NCBI GenBank assembly: GCA_002474325.1
Contig: DKNL01000104.1
Span: 1-32,816 of the forward strand
DNA length: 32,816 nt
DNA from: Opitutales bacterium UBA7389
GTDB taxonomy: Bacteria; Verrucomicrobiota; Verrucomicrobiia; Opitutales; Opitutaceae
Reading direction: 5' to 3'
A program made the position numbers and the translations under genes. This document shows, in pieces, positions 24,424-30,784 of this stretch. The first letter of the stretch is position 1; the number at the start of each line of letters is the position of its first letter. The notes below the pieces were generated by a model, which searched no databases, was not told the origin of the DNA, and was given only the letters and a program-made list of their open reading frames with translations.

Positions 24424-24656
24424 GTCTGAGGCGCTATTTGAGGTTGAGAAAAGGCGCGACCGGCTAACGGAGGCAAAGCATTTCCGTGAAATAGAAGGGA
24501 CTAGCGTAATGGAAAGCTTAGAATTGAGGTTTCCAAATTCTCGGTGATCGACGAATTTCGATGTGGACTGGGTGATAGCGAGTGGTTATAGTAGGTCTAG
24601 GGCGGTTTTACCCCACTAGTGCTAAATTATCTGTATAGCTATCCTGCCCTTAATCC

Positions 24657-24691
24657 TAAGCATCCGATACCTTCGGCTTATTGGATGCTTA
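24657..24691. terminator. 13-bp hairpin with TTCG-type loop at the end of the CNNM operon
   Basis: TAAGCATCCGATA (24657-24669) pairs with TATTGGATGCTTA (24679-24691), one G-T wobble, closing a loop with C(TTCG)G at 24671-24676. The right arm contains the stop codon of the minus-strand gene that ends at 24689. There is no T-run on either side, so it may protect the transcript end or mark a factor-dependent stop. Confidence 0.5.
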
Positions 24692-24898
24692 ATTGAATTG
24701 ATTAGGCGTTCTCGAAATCGATGCGGCCGTCGATTCGCTGCTTTCCTCGAACGGGCTTGGTCGGACGTTTTCCTTGTTAAACCAGACGGTCAGTACGAAT
24801 TGAATGACAGCGATGATTATGGCCGTGACTGCGAACGGGATGGCGATTATTAAAATGAATCGCTTGAGCGGATAGGAATCTTCGGGCTTCTCTGCCAT
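24689..24898 (-). CDS. Small single-pass membrane protein, translationally coupled to the CNNM protein
   Basis: 69 residues. A hydrophilic start (MAEKPEDSYPLKR) is followed by one long transmembrane segment at about 14-40 (FILIIAIPFAVTAIIIAVIQ and following) and a Ser/Glu-rich tail. The ATG at 24898 overlaps the TAA stop of the upstream gene by one base (TAATG), so the two are co-translated. I recognise no family. The pairing suggests an accessory subunit of the transport protein, but this is inference only. Confidence 0.7.
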   Translation of the reverse strand: MAEKPEDSYPLKRFILIIAIPFAVTAIIIAVIQFVLTVWFNKENVRPSPFEESSESTAASISRTPNQFN

Positions 24899-25983
24899 TA
24901 TTGATCAGGGGTTTCTTCAGCCTCGATCGCTTTTCCATCCGGTACAATACCCACGGCCCACGCTCGGTCTTCCCAACGCTTGCGAGCGAGTTCTCGCATG
25001 TCGATGTGAACGTCTGACTCATCGATGATTTCTAGTCCCAGCAAGGTTTCGATAGCATCTTCCAAAGTAATCAGTCCTCTGGTTCCGCCATATTCGTCGA
25101 TAACGATAGCGATGTGCTCGTGGTTGACGTACAATTCATCGAATAGTTTGGATAGCGTGTCGAATTCTAAGACGGCGCTTATCGGCCGCTTAAGCTGTCC
25201 CGCTTTTGTTTCCGGAACCCCCTTGGCAATTTCCTGCATCAAATCGATACGCAATACGTACCCTGTAATATTATCTTTAGAATCCTGATACAGGGGAATT
25301 CGCGTAAACCGGGCAAGTGATCCATCGTTGATAGCTTGCTCGCAAGTAGCATCTTCGGAAAGGCTGCTTATAACAGTTCTTGGTGTCATGATGTCCCCCA
25401 CACGAAGCTCGCGAAAGCGAAGCAGACTGCGGATCATGCGTGATTCGTTTTCAGCGAGAACCCCCTCGCTACTGCCGATTTGAGCGAGGGTGACGATCTC
25501 ATCCCGGCTGACCTGATTCTCGGTTTCCCCTTTGGGTTGGATGAACGCGGTTATCCGTTTGGTGATAGCGACAAGCGGGTAGGTTCCGATGACGATGGCA
25601 TGGCAGGAGTAGGTTGTGAACTTCGCCAGCGATCGCCAGTATTGGGCCCCCAATGTTTTCGGTATGATCTCCGACAGTAAAAGAATTAGGAGCGTCAGTA
25701 TTGCGGAGATTAAGCCGAAGTACGCTTCGCCGAATACTGCCACCGCTTGCGATCCGACTCCGGCTGCCCCTATGGTGTGGGCAATAGTGTTCAAGGTGAG
25801 AATCGCGGTCAAAGACTGGTCGACGTTGCGTTTTAGTTGATCGAGTCGCTTTCCGTAGCGCTGACCGCTTCGTTCGACCTGCCGAACGAAGGAAGGAGGC
25901 ATCGAAAGCAGAGTCGCTTCAAGAATCGAGCAGAGAAAGGAGATGCCCAAGGCCAGTAACAAGTAGAGCGTAAGCGCGATCAC
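24898..25983 (-). CDS. CNNM/CorC-type membrane protein with DUF21 and CBS pair (hemolysin-like)
   Basis: 361 residues from a GTG start. Residues 1 to about 165 form the DUF21 (CNNM) membrane domain: CSILEATLLSMPPSF near 18-32, LLSEIIPKTLGAQY near 100-115. Residues about 195-320 are two CBS domains (VGDIMTPRTVISS, then DEYGGTRGLITLEDAIETLLG), which usually bind adenine nucleotides and Mg. The C-terminal CorC/HlyC domain of longer relatives is missing. Members affect Mg or Na-linked ion export. Next gene (24689-24898) overlaps by one base. Not related to the sulfatases. Confidence 0.93.
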   Translation of the reverse strand: MIALTLYLLLALGISFLCSILEATLLSMPPSFVRQVERSGQRYGKRLDQLKRNVDQSLTAILTLNTIAHTIGAAGVGSQAVAVFGEAYFGLISAILTLLILLLSEIIPKTLGAQYWRSLAKFTTYSCHAIVIGTYPLVAITKRITAFIQPKGETENQVSRDEIVTLAQIGSSEGVLAENESRMIRSLLRFRELRVGDIMTPRTVISSLSEDATCEQAINDGSLARFTRIPLYQDSKDNITGYVLRIDLMQEIAKGVPETKAGQLKRPISAVLEFDTLSKLFDELYVNHEHIAIVIDEYGGTRGLITLEDAIETLLGLEIIDESDVHIDMRELARKRWEDRAWAVGIVPDGKAIEAEETPDQ

Positions 25984-26168
25984 AACGCCAATATAAGGAA
26001 TAAACTTGAGATTGGGGGCAATCTAAAGTGAGTCGGATTTTGGTTCGAGTCAGGTCTTTGGATCGGAATTGCTCGGTTTTTGTGATTATTAATCGAGCGT
26101 TTCTTTTCTAACCTGATTTAGCTGCCCTGAAAGAAGCGACGAGATACTACTACCCCAACCAATGACTG

Positions 26169-26270
26169 CTATCTCGCAATTCTCTTCTCGCTGTTGACGC
26201 TAACTGTCGGAAAGGCGAAAAAGAAAGTTGTAGAAATCAGGGTGAGCAGGAAAAGTGGAATTCGAGTCAT
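26169..26270 (-). pseudogene. Short frame with signal-peptide-like sequence, probable gene remnant
   Basis: 33 residues beginning MTRIPLFLLTLISTTFFFAF: a basic start, a long hydrophobic core and a cleavable-looking end, followed by only about 13 residues before a stop. It looks like the N-terminus of an exported protein whose body was lost. There is no Shine-Dalgarno. A true small secreted peptide is the alternative; chance is also possible. Confidence 0.25.
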
Positions 26271-26301
26271 TGTGGAGGTTCGGGTTGATGATTAACCTCG
26301 C

Positions 26302-26323
26302 CCCGTAATCGCGGGACTAGATC
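26302..26323 (+). repeat. REP-like family A palindrome
   Basis: CCCGT-aatc-GCGGG followed by ACTAGATC; a variant of the core with one wobble in the stem. Confidence 0.5.
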
Positions 26324-26446
26324 TCTAACGGTGTCGGGACAAGGATCATCCTACAATTACGAGTTGGCAGGGCTCGATCGGTAAGTAGTTACAAGATTTT
26401 CTTAAATTTCTCAAACGTGCTCACGCAAAGCGAGGATCATCGCCGA

Positions 26447-26474
26447 GTTTGCTGGGATCTAGCGACCCCGCAAA
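26447..26474 (-). repeat. Degenerate REP-like family A copy
   Basis: Read on the minus strand GCGGGGTCGCTAGATCCC keeps the TCGCTAGA part and forms a GGG(G)TC/GATCCC stem with loop GCTA, but lacks the left half of the palindrome. Confidence 0.45.
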
Positions 26475-26504
26475 ACAGGTGAGCGTTGTTTAAATTAACT
26501 ATTC

Positions 26505-27836
26505 TCATTGGTCTCGCAGTTTCGCTCCAATGAGTTTGGCTTTGGTGCGAAGAGCCTTATCGAGATTTTGGGCGATATCAGGATAGCGATCGATGACGTT
26601 GTACATTTCCGATGGATCGCGGTCGACATGATAGAGTTCGGCTTCATCGGCACTCGTTCTCAATCGGTACTTCCAGGGTCCTTGGCGGACCGCTTCGAAG
26701 AAGTCGCTTTGAGAAAAATAGTATTCGTATCTCGGCGACGCACTTTCCCCTTTCAAGAATGGGAGGATATCGTATCCGTCGATTTTATTGCGTACGTTGG
26801 TGCCGGCAGCGGCCACGATAGTGGGGAGTAAGTCTATCGTCGACGCCATTTCCGAGGATACGCGTCCTTTAGGGATGACACTAGGCCAACGGAAGATTCC
26901 AGGAACACGAAGACCGCCTTCATAAGTGCTTCCTTTCGATCCCCTCAGAAGACCGACACTCCCCGTATGCCATCGTTCGTTCCCGGCCTGCAGCATGCGA
27001 TCCGGAAGATTGTGCCATGGACCGTTGTCACTGGTGAAGACGACCAACGTATTTTTGTCGATGCCTAGCTCGTCGAGCTTTTGCAAAATGCGTCCAGCGC
27101 TCCAGTCGATGGTTTCAATTACATCGCCATAATGGCCACCTGCGGATCGACCCGACCTCTCATGCATAGTCATTACGGGTAAATGAGGCATGGAATAGGC
27201 TAGATAAAGGAAGAAGGGCTTTCGGTTTTTTGCACTATTCTGAATGAAGCTGATGGCGGCTTCTGTGTAGCGAACGGTCAAGTAGTGTTGATCGTGGCCG
27301 ACTTCCTCCAGCTTGGCAGTGCCCTTGTAGAGATACATGGGGCGATCGGTTTGCACCCAGGGCTTGATCATATCGTTGGAGTAAGGGAGTCCGAAAAAAT
27401 CGTCGAAGCCGCGTCCGGTAGGCATGACATCGTCATTTTGATGCCCAAGATGCCATTTCCCGACCGCCATAGTTTCGTATCCGACGGGTTTCAGAAGTTG
27501 AGGAATCAATGTTTGATCTTTCGGAAGATGAACATCGGAACCGGGTCCGGTATTACGAGGCATTCCGGCATGTATTGGATAGCGTCCGGTAAGCAGGGCA
27601 GCTCTAGAAGGGCTACAGACGGGGGCTCCACAATAAAACGATGTCAGACGGACTCCTTCTGTAGCCATGCGATCGAGGTGCGGCGTGCGGGTTGTGGGAT
27701 GCCCGTAGCTGCTGAGGTCACTGTAGCCCATGTCGTCGGCAAATAGAACGATGAAATTCGGCTTGTCGGCCGACTGGACGGTTAGGCCTGAGATCGCTAT
27801 ACACAAGATGAGGCAGATGGCGGGACGTTTTTTCAT
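26505..27836 (-). CDS. Secreted arylsulfatase-type sulfatase
   Basis: 443 residues, the shortest of the eight. Signal peptide about 1-22. FADDMGYSDLSSYG at 32-45 has the metal aspartates; Cys74 in CSPSRAALLTGRYPIHAG is the formylglycine site with a canonical core; GKWHLGHQ is at 126-133; FTSDNGPWHN and GSKGSTYEGGLRVPG complete the site. It shares the compact plan and many short motifs (TIDWSAGRIL, TRTPHLDR, FGLPYSNDM) with the 19586-21022 enzyme and may be its paralogue. The gene is isolated, 668 bases past the start of the DUF192 gene and 522 bases from the CNNM gene. Confidence 0.94.
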   Translation of the reverse strand: MKKRPAICLILCIAISGLTVQSADKPNFIVLFADDMGYSDLSSYGHPTTRTPHLDRMATEGVRLTSFYCGAPVCSPSRAALLTGRYPIHAGMPRNTGPGSDVHLPKDQTLIPQLLKPVGYETMAVGKWHLGHQNDDVMPTGRGFDDFFGLPYSNDMIKPWVQTDRPMYLYKGTAKLEEVGHDQHYLTVRYTEAAISFIQNSAKNRKPFFLYLAYSMPHLPVMTMHERSGRSAGGHYGDVIETIDWSAGRILQKLDELGIDKNTLVVFTSDNGPWHNLPDRMLQAGNERWHTGSVGLLRGSKGSTYEGGLRVPGIFRWPSVIPKGRVSSEMASTIDLLPTIVAAAGTNVRNKIDGYDILPFLKGESASPRYEYYFSQSDFFEAVRQGPWKYRLRTSADEAELYHVDRDPSEMYNVIDRYPDIAQNLDKALRTKAKLIGAKLRDQ

Positions 27837-28024
27837 AACTGTTGCTTAATAGTAGGAGACCGGCTATGGAAATGGCGAAGAAAATTTGAGATAGGCGTGA
27901 TTGTGTTGGGATGCGGAAGTCGGTCTTGTCACATAAGAGCGAGGGGTTTTCGAGGTCCGAGCCAAATCGGCTTCACGTTTTGAAGTAGTCGAGGCCTTTC
28001 CCAATTTAGTCCTAGGGAAGCTCG

Positions 28025-28495
28025 CTAATCTATAAAGTCGCTGGGATCGAATTTGTCGCCTGGTTTAACTCCGTATTTCTTGTACCAGCCTTGATTGACC
28101 TCTAGGGCGAATAGCAAGTCGGAGCGTATCGATCTTCTGGATGTCTCGTCGTGCGGATAGAGGGGATAGATCTCTCGCAGAATGCCATCGGCGGTGAAGT
28201 AGCCGATGTCGAGAGGGATGTGGGTATTCCGCATCCAGAACGACATTTGCTTGGGGCGGTCGAATACGAATAGCATCCCTTGATTCTCGGGCAAACTGTT
28301 TCGATACATAAGTCCCTTGGCTTGTGTGGCGGGATCAATGGCAAACTCCACGGCAACCTCGGCGTGACCAAAGCTAAGAATGGGGAGCCCGCCCTGGGAG
28401 TCGGACTTGGATCGAGTGTCTTGATTGCAAGCAGAGGTGATCGCCAAGACGCATAGTAAGGTGAATGAGAGACCGAGTTTGGATGCGGAACGCAT
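28025..28495 (-). CDS. DUF192 family lipoprotein
   Basis: 156 residues from the ATG at 28495; a TTG at 28579 is possible but would place 28 residues before the signal. LLCVLAITSAC with Cys23 is a plausible though weak lipobox. DUF192 signatures follow: VEFAIDPATQAKGLMYRNSL, MLFVFDRPKQMSFWMRNTHIPLDIGYF and FALEVNQGWYKKYGVKPGD. The family has one compact beta-barrel domain of unsettled function, widespread in Gram-negative bacteria and archaea. The protein should be membrane-anchored in the periplasm or outer membrane. Confidence 0.88.
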   Translation of the reverse strand: MRSASKLGLSFTLLCVLAITSACNQDTRSKSDSQGGLPILSFGHAEVAVEFAIDPATQAKGLMYRNSLPENQGMLFVFDRPKQMSFWMRNTHIPLDIGYFTADGILREIYPLYPHDETSRRSIRSDLLFALEVNQGWYKKYGVKPGDKFDPSDFID

Positions 28496-29101
28496 AACGC
28501 CCCCGGTATTTGCGTAACTCCCAGGGCTTTGGCAATCACCAACTCGAGTGCTTGGTAGACGTATGAAGTCTGTCTTCAATCACGGCTTTAAGGCATCGGA
28601 CACCTACAGTGTGTGGTGTTTCTTCTAGTTGTGAGAGAAATTCTTTATTCATGGCTTATAGCGCGGACGCCGTTCTCGCTTCTATTTTGGCTACCGCTTC
28701 GGCAGGGGTGAAGACTGGCGACGTAAGTTGAGCAGTCAGGAAATTTGGATTTGAGCTATAACGTATATTAACTGCGCTTTCGCCGGAAGCGCGAGCTCAG
28801 AGGGTAATCTTATCAGATTCGATGGAACCGACTATTGGCCCTTGCATGAGCCGACCGTCCTTCGATTAGGCGGGGATCAGAATGGCTAGAACAAGAAAAA
28901 AGATAAGGATTCGAGGTATAGGTATAAATGTTAAAAGATTGTTAATAATGGAGCTAGAATGGAAAGAAAAAATCGGATATTGAAGGGTTGAGCTAGTCCT
29001 AGCGGAAAGCCTTAAAGAGAGTTCAATCCCTGGATTCGAATTGGGGAACGATACGGTCTCGAGTTGATTTCAGAGAATTCTTGAAGGTAAGCTTTTTTCC
29101 G
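28496..29101. other. 606-base gap without a recognised gene
   Basis: A perfect-to-wobble hairpin GCGCTTTC-gcc-GGAAGCGC (28774-28792) is the only strong structure. A minus-strand frame without a start codon (28656-28796) reads like protein (SPVFTPAEAVAKIEA) and may be a remnant. A 33-codon frame at 28882-28983 (MARTRKKIRIRGIG...) follows a GGGG 7 bases upstream but has no family resemblance. The last part is A-rich and probably includes the promoter of the DUF4202 gene. Confidence 0.4.
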
Positions 29102-29743
29102 ATGAATTCAGGGTTAGATAGAGAAAATGTGCTCCTAGCATCGGGGCGGGTGACGGATGGCGATCGATTCTTGAAAGCGATTTGGCGTATCGATTCTCTT
29201 AATAACGAGGATCCCAAAAGGGTCTCCCTAGGTGATGAATCAATAGGCTATGAGTTGCATTTTAGCCGTTTGCTGTTCGCCAAAGTCATGTCTTTATTTC
29301 CGGAGGCGTCCGAGGCTCTTCTTTTAGCTGCTCGAGGGCAGCACATATGCCGGTGGCAATCGCCTCGCTCCGACTATCCGGAGGGTCGAGCCGGGTACTT
29401 GAAGTGGCGGTCGGACCTAAAGCGATTCCACGCTGAGAAGGTGGCCAAAGTTCTAGAATCCGAGGAATACGATTCGGATAAGATCGAAAGGGTCCGGGCG
29501 ATCAATCTGAAGATGGACTTGAAACACAATAATGAGGCTCAAGCGATGGAAGATGCGTTGTGCCTAGTATTTTTGGAGAGCCAGTTCGCCGAGTTTCGCC
29601 GGAAGACCTTGGAGGTGAAAATGGTTTCCATTCTCAGGAAGACTTGGCGAAAGATGAGCGATCGAGGAAAGGAAGCGGCGCTTTCGCTCGATTTAGAGGA
29701 GGAAGAGGAGCATTTGATCAATCTGGCATTGAAAGGGGATTAG
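29102..29743 (+). CDS. DUF4202 family protein
   Basis: 213 residues from the ATG at 29102; a TTG at 29081 is in frame but less likely. The family is recognised by RIDSLNNEDPKRV near the start, then ARGQHICRWQSPRSDYPEGR, AGYLKWRSDLKRFHAEK, EDALCLVFLESQFAEF and LRKTWRKMSDRG. It is soluble and mostly helical, with conserved His, Arg and Trp residues that suggest an enzyme; the His/Asp-type pattern has no described reaction known to me. The gene converges on the caspase-like gene with only 30 bases between stops. AAGG lies 14 bases before the start, so initiation is poorly defined; the leader is T/C-rich. Confidence 0.87.
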   Translation: MNSGLDRENVLLASGRVTDGDRFLKAIWRIDSLNNEDPKRVSLGDESIGYELHFSRLLFAKVMSLFPEASEALLLAARGQHICRWQSPRSDYPEGRAGYLKWRSDLKRFHAEKVAKVLESEEYDSDKIERVRAINLKMDLKHNNEAQAMEDALCLVFLESQFAEFRRKTLEVKMVSILRKTWRKMSDRGKEAALSLDLEEEEEHLINLALKGD

Positions 29744-29773
29744 TCCTGCCCGTTAGACAGATTGGATTCAAGT

Positions 29774-30784
29774 TTAAGAGTCGTGCGTGTCTCCTAGATA
29801 GATTAAGCCCAGCTTTAGTAGGATGGCTTCGAGTTGCTCGTAGTAGCGATCTTCGTCGAGATCGGATTTGCGACCGCGAAGCGATTCCAATTTCGCTTCG
29901 AGTTGGTCGCGGGCAAATCGCTGCTCGGGTGTGAGCATTTTCTCTTGGAGCGATGGGACAAACGCGATTTGGCGGGATCGAAATCCGTCCGGAATTCGGT
30001 CACCTTCCGGCTGCTTAACTAGCCGCTCCCCCCGAAACCAATCGGATGGCGTGCCTACCGCGTCCCCATTGTCATCTATCAGCGCATGTTCAGATGCGAG
30101 GCGATTGGAATCTTGATAGAACGCTTCTACAGATCGACTCGTTGCGACGAAGGCTTCCAGCAGGGATACCTGCCCATCTTGATTCGAGTCACCTGTTCTC
30201 GATTCGATCACATTGGCAAATCGTTCGCCAAAACGCGCGTAGTTGAGTTCATCGCCGCTCTGGGTAGCGGTAATTAGGATACGGTTGGGTTTTGATAATT
30301 GATTGATGAATGGAGCTGAGGCAGAGCCTCCATGGATGAAAATTAAGGTTCGTTCTAAGGGGTCGAGTTGGGTGGCCAAAGACGCGGCACTCAGATCGGG
30401 TCCTCTTAGGTTTAGGAGCGTGTTCTTTTGCGTGTGAGTCCCGTGCCCGATGTAAATGATCCAAGCGGGGGTCGAGGATTTCGGATTAAGATTGGCTATC
30501 CACGATTCGATTTGGGTTAGATCATCTTCTTCCTCGGATTCCGCGAGGCCAACAATCTTTAGACGTGCTCGTGTCGAAGCAGCGGCTTTTTCCCACGCTT
30601 CAGCAGCGGCTTGAAAGCCTTTCTCGAATTGTTCTTCGCCTGGGGTGCCAACAATTACCAGCGTTTCGTGCTCAAAGAATGATTCGGTTTCCGCCTCCCC
30701 GGAGACTAGCGAATACAATAGCCCTCCAGAGACGCTCGCGATCATGAATGCCACTCTTAACGACAAAAGAAAACTCCTATTCAC
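29774..30784 (-). CDS. Caspase/legumain-like (clan CD) protein lacking a visible catalytic cysteine
   Basis: 336 residues from the GTG at 30784, which overlaps the TGA of the upstream gene by 4 bases (GTGA); a longer frame starting at 30880 would lie largely within that gene. Residues 1-25 are a signal peptide or anchor. YIGHGTHTQ holds the histidine typical of clan CD peptidases, but the following strand ends IFIHGGSASAPF, with Gly-Ser-Ala where the catalytic Cys would be. VEAF-type helices and TGDSNQDGQVSLLEAF (an EF-hand-like Asp/Asn loop) follow. This subtype occurs beside VWA/MoxR clusters in PVC bacteria, so a non-proteolytic or scaffolding role with the neighbouring membrane protein is likely. 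Confidence 0.72.
   Translation of the reverse strand: MNRSFLLSLRVAFMIASVSGGLLYSLVSGEAETESFFEHETLVIVGTPGEEQFEKGFQAAAEAWEKAAASTRARLKIVGLAESEEEDDLTQIESWIANLNPKSSTPAWIIYIGHGTHTQKNTLLNLRGPDLSAASLATQLDPLERTLIFIHGGSASAPFINQLSKPNRILITATQSGDELNYARFGERFANVIESRTGDSNQDGQVSLLEAFVATSRSVEAFYQDSNRLASEHALIDDNGDAVGTPSDWFRGERLVKQPEGDRIPDGFRSRQIAFVPSLQEKMLTPEQRFARDQLEAKLESLRGRKSDLDEDRYYEQLEAILLKLGLIYLGDTHDS

Larger units (their letters stand above)
25984..26504. other. 521-base gap with repeats and a short remnant frame
   Basis: It contains a family A repeat (26302-26323), a degenerate family A copy (26447-26474, minus) and a small minus-strand frame with a signal-peptide-like sequence (26169-26270). A weak GCTCG/CGAGC inverted repeat with a T-rich loop is at about 26069-26100. 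I see no tRNA or full gene. Confidence 0.5.

Noticed and set aside
28882..28983. 33-codon basic frame with a GGGG-type site upstream
   Set aside because: Lysine/arginine-rich composition follows from an A-rich stretch; no homologue known to me.
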